Source of the DNA: Candidatus Bathyarchaeia archaeon | GTDB taxonomy: Archaea; Thermoproteota; Bathyarchaeia; Bathyarchaeales; DTEX01 | Length of the DNA: 47,505 bases | Direction: 5' to 3' | Assembly: GCA_038882715.1 (NCBI GenBank) | Contig: JAVZNR010000012.1 | Location: 1 to 47,505 of the forward strand | Shown here: piece after piece, positions 27,801 through 36,600 of the stretch | Position numbering within the stretch: position 1 is the first letter of the stretch | How the letters are laid out: each line of letters opens with the position of its first letter | Program-made: the position numbers and the translations under genes | The notes under the pieces: generated by a model | Databases searched by the model: none | Told to the model about the DNA's origin: nothing | What the model saw: only the letters and a program-made list of their open reading frames with translations

Positions 27801-27853
27801 GGCGCCCCCCTGTACTCTGGCGGCGGATTCCTAAACAGCTCGTAGCTAACCAA
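24830..27853 (-). CDS. Large glycoside hydrolase (GH106-like, possible alpha-L-rhamnosidase)
   Basis: A 1007-residue enzyme. The N-terminal two-thirds appear to be a TIM-barrel hydrolase with a strand GGAFFHAREGLATPFLS, then WIYDELCWPSGFAGG, GVFTDEPNTSS and GHYLAEDSL. The C-terminal part has galactose-binding-like beta sandwiches with YVNGREAGKIMLPP near the end. The pattern (IYDELCWPSGFAGG) matches the GH2-related family around GH106, which removes L-rhamnose from plant or microbial glycans. No signal peptide is visible, so it may act inside the cell or on imported oligosaccharides. A GTG at 27862 is possible, but TTG 27853 is preferred as AAGGTGG lies at correct spacing. Confidence 0.65.
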   Translation of the reverse strand: MVSYELFRNPPPEYRGAPFWSINDYLDPEEVARQITLLDSGGYGGAFFHAREGLATPFLSDEWFKSFEAALKEAKKRGMFIWIYDELCWPSGFAGGIIPALGSKYRAKALVAVLSERAYGGNEVLATFKCKLNSEGLPCEYVPAKPGESGGNYIYLSFMTYTAPLGETWFNGMSYVDLLNAEVVRKFLEVAYAPYVERFRDEIGKSIPGVFTDEPNTSSSRPRMLGFGENVTVPPRGPRFPTFALPWTDGIVERFREMSGYNILDRLPELLFDIGNYMKTRYDFWKTVTMLFLEAFSKQIYDWCDKNGLKFTGHYLAEDSLLSQLICGGAVMPHYEYQHVPGIDHLGMHVWGSLLTAKQVSSAANQLGKGRVLCETYGCTGNYPSFADRKWIGDWLYAMGVNLLNHHLVPYSMRGRRKRDYGLNFHWSQPWWKYNRIIEDYFARLSYMLSIGRRIVNVLVIHPIGSAWAAFSPLNTSKVKELNDLLMALLRTLISLHVDFDLGDETLMAKHGSVKDGKLLVGKMPYDVVIIPPSLTLEESTVKLLQEFVEGGGKLIAVSPKPFLVRGERSEKIADLLSKAVNIEKIDKASIGEALKNVPRPIAIEGDEEGDILYHLRLDEESGSLILFLANASRENAHSLRLSINGLFKVEEWDAINGEKRVYPSESAYGRTSLSVRLEPVGSALFVLSPSAHAAETLTKELVKVCEETIGGSWKIRRLNPNILVLDYCRYRVKGAWSELTPVWKAHNSIVQNGLGARFSLRFEFESDIDLKGKRLYLVVEKPERFKIYVNGVRVECKPNGYWLDWSFPLIDVSELIGKGLNTVELDGVVELEPELENIYLLGDFGVKAGAKGSSKIISEPGSVELGDLCQMGYPFYAGEIELSRNISLNIPEDVKIMLQLDGLNSSLAIVYVNGREAGKIMLPPYEIEVTQLLKTGENEIKIRLVGNLRNALGPLHYEGGDPAFIGPETFRDAAHWVDEYVLKPFGVKNIKLLMFKELPAGESQDQ

Positions 27854-27920
27854 GAAGACCACCTTAAATACTTCATTTCCTGAAACAGCTTATAAGCCTT
27901 TAAGCCTTCTGAACATGCCC

Positions 27921-27926
27921 AAAAAA
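27921..27926 (-). terminator. T6 run following the candidate RNA
   Basis: On the minus strand TTTTTT comes eight bases after the closing stem of domain A. This fits archaeal termination and supports minus-strand transcription. It lies 67 bases ahead of the glycoside hydrolase start, which has its own TATA-like GCTTATAAGC near 27888-27897. Confidence 0.45.
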
Positions 27927-28150
27927 TAATTATCGTGGGCGCTTTGTGTTCCACGCGACTAACACCCAGCCTCACAGACGAGCGGTCTTTCGCTCCCCTC
28001 AGCTGGGCTCTCTCACACGTGGAATCTTAGCGCCCACGCCCGCCGTGTCCCGCATCTGGGTAAACTCTCCCTCATTGAAGGGGCTTTACGCCCATCTCGG
28101 TTGAGTCCGTCTCTGCGGGCCCCGCGAAAAGGGTTCCGGCGGGATTAAGC
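27921..28150 (-). ncRNA. Candidate structured non-coding RNA, class unknown
   Basis: This GC-rich block sits in an otherwise empty 417-base gap between the glycoside hydrolase and the VIT-like gene. It has two large nested hairpin domains. Domain A: GTGGGCGCT (27935-27943) with AGCGCCCAC (28029-28037), TTCCACG (27949-27955) with CGTGGAA (28018-28024), CCCAGC (27965-27970) with GCTGGG (28002-28007), and GAGCG (27980-27984) with CGCTC (27991-27995). Domain B: CCCGCC (28039-28044) with GGCGGG (28138-28143), CCCGCA (28049-28054) with TGCGGG (28114-28119), and TGGGTAAA (28057-28064) with TTTA (28085-28088) and CCCA (28091-28094). The minus strand is favoured because TATA-like sequence lies upstream and T6 follows the last stem. 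RNase P, SRP and 5S RNA motifs were not found. Confidence 0.65.
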
Positions 28151-28162
28151 TCGTATCATCGC

Positions 28163-28180
28163 TAAATTTATCGTATATAG
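28163..28180 (-). promoter_or_regulatory. TATA-like sequences upstream of the candidate RNA
   Basis: Minus-strand CTATATA (28180-28174) and TAAATTTA (28170-28163) lie about 25 bases ahead of the start of the paired region, as expected for an archaeal promoter reading the minus strand. Either could be the box. Confidence 0.45.
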
Positions 28181-28279
28181 AAAATGTAAATAAACTTTAC
28201 TTTAACCCAGCCCACCATTTTACCTTAGCGTATAACGCTCAGTGTTATGTGAGCCCTCCTCTTCAAGCGCTTCGGAACT

Positions 28280-29119
28280 CTAGATGTTGGCGCCTAAAAT
28301 CAGAGATATGGCTGCGGCTCCAATTATAACTGCTATGGTCTGTAGGAGCGTTATTTTCCAGTGTATTTTCATTTTGCGGGAGCGGTAGTAAACTAGGAAC
28401 AGACCGATCATTGCTGCGATGATTAGGAATGATAGGAAAACATCGATTGGTTGAGGCAGGATGAGGTAGATCGCTATCGGTACAGCGGCCGAAATAAACG
28501 TTGCTCCTCCACACGTTAGAGCTGATAAAACGTTCGTTCTACTCCTCTCCTTACGCAGTAAGTCAAGAAGCTCCTTAGCTAGATAAATCGCTTTCTCTTT
28601 CTCTACTTTGTCCGGGATATCGCTTAAACTATAAATTATTAGGTTCTGCAACGTTGTTAGATCCGCTAAATCCTCAGTCATTCCGCCCAGCAGAAAACTT
28701 GAAAAGTTTGTTATCGAAATTATTATGAGACTTAATATAGACGCTATCAGCGTCACTTTCACAGTCAACCCAGCTATAAGGGAGGACGCTATCACCACAA
28801 GGCTGGCAACTGTTCCATCCGCTATACCAGCTATAACCTCTAAGACAGGTTCGCTCCTAAAAAGGAATTTTCTCCATTCTCTGCCTATCTCAGCCCCCTT
28901 ATCAGTCAACTTAACGTGGTCGCCTGACGCGGATAAGAGACCCTCTTCAACCATGCTCTTTAAAGTCTCATTAAAATCCTTAGCATCAATGTTAAATCGC
29001 CCCTTGCAGAGGCGGCATATTCTATGCTCTAAACCACGCCTTGAAACAACTTTCTCACCGAGCTCTATTAGGGTGAGGATTCTTAAAATGTCTGCTAAGT
29101 CTTGTATTTCAAACGACAA
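28280..29119 (-). CDS. Winged-helix/VIT1-CCC1-like membrane transporter fusion
   Basis: A 279-residue protein with two parts. Residues about 8-85 look like a winged helix, with LEHRICRLCKGRFNI (one CxxC at 35-38) and a wing ending LTDKGAEIGREW. From about 93 the protein resembles the VIT1/CCC1 iron/manganese transporter family: EVIAGIADGTVASLVV has the DGxV of transmembrane helix 1, and FLLGGMTEDLADLTTLQ and the charged cytosolic loop EKEKAIYLAKELLDLLRKE follow. Five hydrophobic segments fit that fold. The fusion suggests that metal or DNA binding may control transport, or that the two halves act together, but no such activity is proven. Spacer 29120-29272 shows no gene. Confidence 0.7.
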   Translation of the reverse strand: MSFEIQDLADILRILTLIELGEKVVSRRGLEHRICRLCKGRFNIDAKDFNETLKSMVEEGLLSASGDHVKLTDKGAEIGREWRKFLFRSEPVLEVIAGIADGTVASLVVIASSLIAGLTVKVTLIASILSLIIISITNFSSFLLGGMTEDLADLTTLQNLIIYSLSDIPDKVEKEKAIYLAKELLDLLRKERSRTNVLSALTCGGATFISAAVPIAIYLILPQPIDVFLSFLIIAAMIGLFLVYYRSRKMKIHWKITLLQTIAVIIGAAAISLILGANI

Positions 29120-29272
29120 TTAACATTATTCACCCGGTTACCCAGAAATAGAAATGTAAGAATCTAATAAACTTTTCTAAGCCTACCGGTTGCCCAGATG
29201 CCAAAAATTTAAAAGATTAGATAAAATCATGCTTTTCCGATCCTCTCAACGAAAAAAGGATAGGAAAAAGAT

Positions 29273-30967
29273 TTACTTAGTCTTTAACAGGCTCCATATT
29301 TTGCTAAGGTTTATCTCGAAGGCTGCGGCTGGGTTCTCTAAGCCCCAGTTCTGGAGCACTTGTGGGTTTATCTCACCTATAAAACCGGTCTCCTCCCCAT
29401 TCACAATTATTTTTCCAACGCGTCCATCGATAAAGCTTCCGTGGCTCGTCTCTTCTAAACTGTATTCAAGCCCCAGGTTATATAATAGTGCTTCAAGAAC
29501 CGATTTAATTTCGGAGAACCCGGCTTCAGAATCTATTGTCACGCACGCTAATTTCTCAACGTCTCTGGTCTTATTGGGCTGCTTTTCGTCATGTATAGCG
29601 CAGTAGCCAACCTCAAAGATCCTTTGCGGATACTCGACATGAGTATTGTGGCTTAAAAACTCCATTAAGCTTGGCAGCAGCCAGCTCCTTAAGCAGGTCA
29701 TTGACGAAACTTTTGGGTTTGCCACCTCAACCACCCTCTCACGTTGAATGTTCATTTTCTCAAATAGCACGGTTTGATTTGTTAAAGTGAATGTGAGAAC
29801 CTCCTGGTAACCTAAGCCAATCATCAATTCCCTAACTAGGTTACGAAGCTGAGTTTCACGCGAGAGCCCACCGACGGTCGATATTTGAGGCCACCTTGGC
29901 TTTATCCTGTTTAAGTCGTAGGCTGTAGCTATGTCTTCAACAACGTCTATTGGATGCATTATATCTGGGCGATAACACGGTATCTCAACAACAATCTCGG
30001 CGCCTTCTACCTCTGAAACCCCGTATCTAGATCTCTCCAAAAGATCTATTATCTCGTTGAGACTTAACGGAACCCCTATAACTTTCCTCACATAGTCAAT
30101 GTTTATATGCATCTTTTCCGTTTTGAGGTCTGGCGTTGTAACTTCTCCTAGATCTTCGTAGGGATAGCGTATTTTAGCTGAATATATTCTTCCGCCTCTA
30201 TCTGCTAGGGCTAAAATAATGTTTGTCAGAGTGTATAGAACTGTTCTGTATAATGTGCCAGTCACCTCCACAAGAACGTTCTTTGTCTCAACTGTAACTC
30301 TCCCAAGGTCATTTGAGTTGATTATGGGTGGGAAAGATAAAACCTTGCTCCTAGAGTCTATGAAGATCGGCCAAACATCGAACTGTTTAACTATATGCCC
30401 GTACTCTATTCCTTTAGGATGCTTCTCAAGTATCTCGGCTAACGTTAACTCCTCATCAAAACCCAGCGGAATGAACCTCGTTTCATCCGGTCTAGAAACA
30501 GTGTAGCGTAATGGAGGGGTAACCAGATCAAAATCGTATAGCCCTATTGATGTTCTACGCCTACCGCGGCCATAGGTTTGATCCATTTTATCTTGGAAGC
30601 GCATTACGTGGCGTATCGCCGCATCACTTAGCTTCACATTTTTAACGACCGCGCAAGCGATATATGGACGTATATTTTTTAAGCGTGGGTCAACGGCGAT
30701 CTCAACCCCCGATTCGCCAGCAACCTCGTAGCGTTTAAGGCCCTTCTCGATGTTAAGTATTCCTTTCAAGGCACGCGCTATCCCCTCCACGCCCCATATG
30801 TCGGCGCGATTACTATCCTTAACATCTATATGGATCTCTTTCTCGTCAGCATACTTCACTTCGCCTTTTATGAACGACAATATTTCATCCAAGTCTTCAG
30901 GACTTTGCGGCAGCCTCATTCCTAGAAGCGACTCCAGATCCTCACGTTCAACCTCGATTGTCGGCAT
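29273..30967 (-). CDS. pheT: Phenylalanine-tRNA ligase beta subunit
   Basis: A 564-residue archaeal/eukaryotic-type beta subunit, shorter than the bacterial form, which has an extra N-terminal tRNA-binding domain. Visible pieces are the N-terminal MPTIEVEREDLESLLG, the B3/B4 editing domain region with AVVKNVKLSD and QDKMDQTYGRGRRRTSIGLYD, the B5 domain (KMHINIDYVRKVIGVPLS), and the catalytic-like domain with VVEDIATAYDLNRI and FTLTNQTVLFEKM. It begins two bases after the pheS stop, with GGAGATGAT at the end of pheS as the ribosome-binding site, so both subunits are made together. The stop is at 29273. Confidence 0.95.
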   Translation of the reverse strand: MPTIEVEREDLESLLGMRLPQSPEDLDEILSFIKGEVKYADEKEIHIDVKDSNRADIWGVEGIARALKGILNIEKGLKRYEVAGESGVEIAVDPRLKNIRPYIACAVVKNVKLSDAAIRHVMRFQDKMDQTYGRGRRRTSIGLYDFDLVTPPLRYTVSRPDETRFIPLGFDEELTLAEILEKHPKGIEYGHIVKQFDVWPIFIDSRSKVLSFPPIINSNDLGRVTVETKNVLVEVTGTLYRTVLYTLTNIILALADRGGRIYSAKIRYPYEDLGEVTTPDLKTEKMHINIDYVRKVIGVPLSLNEIIDLLERSRYGVSEVEGAEIVVEIPCYRPDIMHPIDVVEDIATAYDLNRIKPRWPQISTVGGLSRETQLRNLVRELMIGLGYQEVLTFTLTNQTVLFEKMNIQRERVVEVANPKVSSMTCLRSWLLPSLMEFLSHNTHVEYPQRIFEVGYCAIHDEKQPNKTRDVEKLACVTIDSEAGFSEIKSVLEALLYNLGLEYSLEETSHGSFIDGRVGKIIVNGEETGFIGEINPQVLQNWGLENPAAAFEINLSKIWSLLKTK

Positions 30968-30969
30968 AC

Positions 30970-32514
30970 TTATATCATCTCCTTTCTTCTAAGCCAATCA
31001 AGGTTGTGAGTGAATAGATAGCGTATATCGTTTATTCCAGCCTTCATCATGAAGAGCCTATCTACGCCTAAACCCCAAGCTAAAACTGGGACATCTATGC
31101 CGAGCGGCAGCGTCACCTCTGGGCGAAAGATTCCGGAGCCGCCGAACTCCATCCAGCCATAACCCTCTTTATAGGCTGACAACTCAACGCTCGGCTCGGT
31201 GAACGGGAAGTAGTCCGGTCTGAACCTAACCTTATCTGCTCCAGCTATATCTATTGCGAAGCGTTCAAGTATCCCAAGCAGATCGCGTAACGTTAAATCT
31301 TCACCTACAACTATGCCTTCAACCTGATTAAACTCGCTTAAATGAGTTTTATCCATGAGCTCAGGCCTATAGCAGCGGGCTATAGCGAAATATTTTCCGG
31401 GTATCTCAAGATCCTCGCTTATAAGCGTCCTTACGCTTACTGCTGTCGTATGACTGCGCAAAATCAGTCTTGCAGCCATGAGAAGCGAGAACTTGTATCC
31501 CCAACCCTTTGAGCCAGTCTTCCACCCATTTTCATGCGCCTCTTTAACCCGCTCAAGAAACTTCATATAGGGGGTTAAGTCGCCATACTCAGGATCCTTA
31601 ACAAGATACATGTCGTGAATCTCTCTGGCCGGATGGTCTTGAGGCATATAGAGCCCATCACAATTAAAGAAGCTTATTTCAACAATCGGCCCATTCATCT
31701 CCTTAAATCCTAAAGCAACAAGCTTCTCTCGAACCTCATCTAGGAAACGCAGGTATGGATGCTTTTTTCCAGGCCAAACTCTGGGCGTAGGAGCCCTAAT
31801 ATCATATTTTAGGATCCTCTTTTCACGCCATTTACCAGTCACTATGATCTCCGGAGTTAGCTGCGTTATCTCCTCAACCACCTCGACTCCCCTTTCAAGC
31901 AGGCTCAACCCATCATTAGTTAACTCAACCTCTTTAATGGATCCCTCACTAACGTTGATTATCTTTCTACCCTTAAGGACCTTAAAAGCCTCTTTCAGGT
32001 TATCGTCTAGCTCTTCAAGGGTTAAAACTCCAGCCATGTTAAGCATCGCCAAAAGCTTTTCATCGGATCCGGTCTCCGGCTCCCTTAAAATCTTAAGCCT
32101 CCGCTCCCTAGATTCCATCTTCGCCCAGCCTTTGCGGATAAGCCAGCCCAACGCTATAGTTGCAGTCTCGTTGTCCATTGAAGCAGCCCTAAAAACATCG
32201 TCTATTGATGCTTCACCACCCATTTTCATCAGTATCTCAGCTAACCGTCTCTCCGGCAACTTATCTTCAGCGTATTTCTTCCCCTCATCGTTAAGTGAAA
32301 AACGTGTCACCTTTTTCTCATTCATCTTCACAAGCTTTTTATCCTCAAGCGATAAAGCCGCCCGTATAACAGCCGCATGTGCGAGACCGGTCGCTTCAAC
32401 AATCTTCTCAATAGTAGCTCTCCCGCCAAAATTCTTTAATGCCATGAGGACTCTTCTCTCATTTTCACGCAGATCCACTGATCTCACCTTTTCCCTCTGC
32501 TTCCTTAAAGCCAT
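30970..32514 (-). CDS. pheS: Phenylalanine-tRNA ligase alpha subunit
   Basis: A 514-residue catalytic subunit. The N-terminal 220 residues are tandem winged-helix domains (for example ALKNFGGRATIEKIVEATGL) that bind tRNA in archaeal and eukaryotic enzymes. The catalytic core has motif 2-like ARCYRPE, RFRPDYFPFTEPSVEL and the ATP-binding motif 3 LAWGLGVDRLFM. ATG 32514 is chosen over a TTG one codon upstream. It is followed directly by pheT. Together they form a two-gene operon between fen1 and the VIT-like gene. Confidence 0.95.
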   Translation of the reverse strand: MALRKQREKVRSVDLRENERRVLMALKNFGGRATIEKIVEATGLAHAAVIRAALSLEDKKLVKMNEKKVTRFSLNDEGKKYAEDKLPERRLAEILMKMGGEASIDDVFRAASMDNETATIALGWLIRKGWAKMESRERRLKILREPETGSDEKLLAMLNMAGVLTLEELDDNLKEAFKVLKGRKIINVSEGSIKEVELTNDGLSLLERGVEVVEEITQLTPEIIVTGKWREKRILKYDIRAPTPRVWPGKKHPYLRFLDEVREKLVALGFKEMNGPIVEISFFNCDGLYMPQDHPAREIHDMYLVKDPEYGDLTPYMKFLERVKEAHENGWKTGSKGWGYKFSLLMAARLILRSHTTAVSVRTLISEDLEIPGKYFAIARCYRPELMDKTHLSEFNQVEGIVVGEDLTLRDLLGILERFAIDIAGADKVRFRPDYFPFTEPSVELSAYKEGYGWMEFGGSGIFRPEVTLPLGIDVPVLAWGLGVDRLFMMKAGINDIRYLFTHNLDWLRRKEMI

Positions 32515-32600
32515 CAACTCATATATTTTTCGCTAGGATTCAAATAAGCAATTTCTGGTTTAGGCTCCTTTTAGCCTTTTTCACCCAAGTTATACTAATG

Positions 32601-33632
32601 CTAGAACCATGATTCCAGCGTTCTTTTCGCCCTAGCTTTCCTCATCCCTTTGATGGCTTCCTCCAAAGCCTTTCGCACCCGGTCCTCCGAAAAATCTTTT
32701 TCACCGCAAAGGAAACTCAGCACGCCCTCTATATTCGGCTCACCCCATTTAATTTCATACTTATCTGTAACGTTCGGGTGAAGAAAAATTTCCCTTATTT
32801 TCGCTGGCTCAACTGGAAACTCGGCACCCTTTATCGCCGGCAGGGCTTTCTCTAAGCTCCCATACGTCTTTATGAGTTTAAGCGCTGTTTTAGGCCCAAT
32901 GCCCCTTACGCCATCGGGATTATAGTCTGTCCCAATGAGTATTCCCACGTCAATTAATTGTTCACGTGTAATGCCCAGCTCCCTAAGAATACGATCCAGC
33001 TCGACTATTTCGGGCGTAACTTCAACATAGACGTTCTTTCTGGGAAGCTTCCTCTTCCCAGATATAGTTAGGTTCCTTAGTAGGTGGGGCGCGCCAAAAA
33101 GCAAGCTGTCATAATCTTGGCTTGCACAGAAGTTAGCGTCTCCTTTCCTAACTATATGCGCTGCCTGGGCTTCACCTTCTGATGGGGCTTGAACCCATGG
33201 TACGCCCATAAGCGTTAACAGACGCTTAGCATCCTCAGCCATGTAGTCTTTTAGATGAGAGGTCATCTGCGCATATTTGCGGGCCTCCTCGATCTTACCC
33301 TCCCTTAACGCGGCTTCATACTTCTTTATTGCCTCTTCTTTCACCTTCATCCTACTCTTGATCTCAGCCTCTTTAAGGTCTGGCGGCTTACCATCAAAAA
33401 CATAAACGGGTTTTATCCCTAACTCAAGTAAATTGCATGTTCTATAAAATAGGCCGCTCAAGTGACTTGTAATTCTCCCCGAGTGATCCATGAGCGGTGT
33501 CCCATCAGGCTGCCTAATTATCGCGAGAAATTGGTATAGCGCGTTATATGCATCTATCGCCACAACCTTACCACTAAGGCTGCTTAAATCAGTCGGCGTT
33601 CTAGGAACCAAATCGCCTAAATCGACACCCAT
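32601..33632 (-). CDS. fen: Flap endonuclease 1
   Basis: A 343-residue structure-specific nuclease that removes Okazaki flaps. The N-terminal block starts [10 protein letters not shown] and has the metal ligand Asp27 ([11 protein letters not shown]), [10 protein letters not shown], the second metal cluster [10 protein letters not shown] and [10 protein letters not shown], and the H3[13 protein letters not shown]. It ends with the clamp-binding PIP box KRTLESWF. The same frame is open 14 codons further upstream, but the conserved N terminus of the family begins at this ATG, because residues after it coordinate the active site. It lies 62 bases downstream of the FtsX-type gene on the same strand. 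Confidence 0.96.
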   Translation of the reverse strand: MGVDLGDLVPRTPTDLSSLSGKVVAIDAYNALYQFLAIIRQPDGTPLMDHSGRITSHLSGLFYRTCNLLELGIKPVYVFDGKPPDLKEAEIKSRMKVKEEAIKKYEAALREGKIEEARKYAQMTSHLKDYMAEDAKRLLTLMGVPWVQAPSEGEAQAAHIVRKGDANFCASQDYDSLLFGAPHLLRNLTISGKRKLPRKNVYVEVTPEIVELDRILRELGITREQLIDVGILIGTDYNPDGVRGIGPKTALKLIKTYGSLEKALPAIKGAEFPVEPAKIREIFLHPNVTDKYEIKWGEPNIEGVLSFLCGEKDFSEDRVRKALEEAIKGMRKARAKRTLESWF

Positions 33633-33694
33633 AAACCCAACTCTCTTTAATAAGGTGTAATTTGAAATTCCCATTATTATTTTTTATTTTATCT

Positions 33695-36600
33695 TTAAAC
33701 CGCCCCCATTATCCTCTTTTTCTCTTTAATCCATCTCATCAATATCTCATGAACAAAATCTACGGTTCTTTCCATAGCGCTCTCAGGCATACCAGGCGAA
33801 ATTGGCTCCGAAACCAGTTTAACTCTATAATATTCTTCATCCCGCCTCTTCACTAAAGTTAAAGCATTATTTGTCCCACGCCTATTCTCTGGAGGGCCGA
33901 ACAGATACACAAATCTAATAGTCTTTATTATTTCACCTCTAACGCTCTCAGTCTCCGGCAGATCTTCAATATTTTCAACTCTCTCCACGTAACCATGCCT
34001 CAAGTCGCTTAAGCAGCTTAAAAAGTAGCCTACAAAGAACTCCTTTTCATTAATCAGCACTTTTATCGGCATGCTTAACTCTCTGACCTGATATACCCTG
34101 AATATCTCTTCTCTGCGCTTTCTCTCCTCCTCTTCAGGTCTTTTAACCCTCTTTATCCTTGATGGTGTATATGCGCTGACAGCCATGGCTGCCGGCTTCA
34201 TGGCGGATAATACTGAGATCAGTATGGCTAAGGCGAAGCCTAGGGCGCTCCACCACCATTCGAGCTTCTCCCTAACCATTAGATCGTGGCCGAAGAGCGT
34301 CATGATTCTGTAAAAGCTTAATCCGGCCAGGTAGCCTAAGCTGCCGCCAACCATGCCTATAACCGCGGCTTCGGCTACAAATGTTAATCCTATGTGTGTT
34401 GGATTTAATCCAACCGCCGATAAAACTCTAATCTCCTTTTCTCTCTCATAAGCGCTGTTAATCATCACCATGCTGACGTTAAGGACAACCATAATTATCG
34501 GAATTAAAAGCTCTAAAACCCCTTTAAACTCTATGAAAGAGCCGATATGGTAATATGTGACCACATTATTTGATGAAACAAATATGTCATAACCATACGT
34601 GAGAACAATACTTTTAATACTTGACTCCACGTTAGTGATGGAGGCTGGTTGAAAAACTATATCTGATAGTAACATGAGGTTTGGTACCCTATCAAGAATT
34701 TTTTCCGCGGTCTTCAGATTAATAACCATTATTTCTGTGGCATTGCACCTTCGCAAGGAGCCATCTTCAAGGAGCCTGTATGGGCCGAAAAATGAGCCGT
34801 CAATATCTTTTAAAGCCTCATATTTCTCATCGTTAATAAGCCCTTTCACAATAAAATTCTCTGTAAGGCCGCCTGTTATCCTTATGGTCACGTTACTGTT
34901 TTCCCTAACGCCCAACCTTTTAGCCAAGTTTGAACCTATAAGAACCTCGCCATAAGCATCATCGCCTAAATGCTCTCCGCTCTCAACGATTTCCCTTATC
35001 CCTGTATAGTACGCTTCAATACTGGGACATATAGCCATCATGCCGTAAATAGGTTGATTCTCATTGGTTTTCGGGTTTACTAGCAGGACTATGGGGTTTG
35101 CTTGAGGAAGGTTTCTCCATCTCTGTGCGACATTAACCATGGGGATTATTTCTGAGATAGTGATTATATCGCCGTAGCCTAATGGCGAAAAGAAAGCTGA
35201 GGAACCATTAACCATTCTCCTCACTAGAACACCTTCTTGTGGCGATGTAGAGTCAACTCTTTCAGAAACTACTCCAAAAACGGTTCCAAAAGATGTAAGC
35301 GACACAAACGCTAAAATAAGAATACCAACCGAGAAGATTGTAAAGAACCCGCGTATCTTTTTGCGTTTTATCTGGCGTTTACCCATAGAGAAGAGTAACA
35401 CGATTGCGCTTCTCCACGTAACCTCTCCTTCAACAGACCGCTCTTTCCAAATCCGCGGTATTATGAAAACTAAAGATGAGAAAACGATGAATGAGGCGAC
35501 GGCAGCGCATATGAAAAGCATGATGTTTCTGCTGATTATTACATGTGTACCTGGATGAGTATAGTAGAGGGCCGCTAAGAATAGCACATAAAAGATAATG
35601 TTTGACAATATTTTCCTTCTTTCATCCTCAAAAAAGAAGAAGGACACCGCGATACTAAAGACTGAAATAACAGCCGGGAGATAAACGGCTTGACTCTCGG
35701 CAAAAAACAATTTATCTCTGATTATCCTGTGAATACTATCTATTTCGTCAATGGCTTTTCTAAGAGTTAACCAAACTTTTCTGAAATCCTCGTCCTTTTG
35801 GGCGCCCTGCAAAAGTACTTCAGCTTCCACTATGTTTTGGCTTACGTGGCCTAACATTCTTCTTTCATCGAAAACGGTGAAACCAATAGCTTGCGCCCCA
35901 TCGATAATACGAGAAATCTCTGCGAATAGCGTTCTAGTATACTCCACGCCCCTCTTAAGGCTGTAGGCTGGAATCTTGATCGGCGGGAGAACCTCTCCTT
36001 GAGACGCTATAAATGGTAGAGACCCATTATATATGCGGAAGATCTCTTTCTCAAATGATAACCGCGAAAACTCCCTTCTTATATAGGATACTCCAACTTC
36101 AAGGAAGAAGGGAAAACCCGCTGGAACAATCACGATGCTGTCCGGTAAGCCTAAGAAGAAAGCGTCTAGAGAGGAACCATACTCACTAATAAATGAGTGG
36201 TTGAAAGGTTTTGTCTCCACCATGACCTTTACGCTCATGCGGCGTTTTTCCATACTCGGCGACTGAGCAATATAGGGGATACCTTCAATCTCAATTAATG
36301 CCCCTGGAAGCAACGTTAAAATCATGTTTTTAGCCTCCGCCCTCTCGAAATAAATCGTCGCTTTTACGGGAACATAATCAACCATTCTCGCATTGAAGTC
36401 GCCTCTAAAAGCATACAGCCAATATGTGCTTCTAAGTCTGATACGGTCTTCAGGTATTATGCATTCCCCGTTCTCGTCAGTGAAATATTTATATACAATT
36501 AAATTAGATATGTCCCACAATATTATTGTCGCATTCCGTACAGCTTTACCCGTCAGAGCATCAATGGTTTTTACATGTATCAATGGCGAGACATATGTCT

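Noticed and set aside
27921-28150. RNase P RNA, SRP RNA or 5S rRNA
   Set aside because: The conserved P4-type sequences (GGAAAGTCC and ACAGAA...GGCTTA), the SRP helix 8 GGAAG-containing tip and 5S signature segments were not found on either strand. The 5' and 3' ends also do not pair with each other, which RNase P and SRP RNAs require.
27854-28150. Riboswitch or leader of the glycoside hydrolase gene
   Set aside because: A T6 run after the last stem and a separate TATA-like GCTTATAAGC just ahead of the hydrolase gene favour an independent transcript. No known riboswitch core was recognised. It is not excluded.
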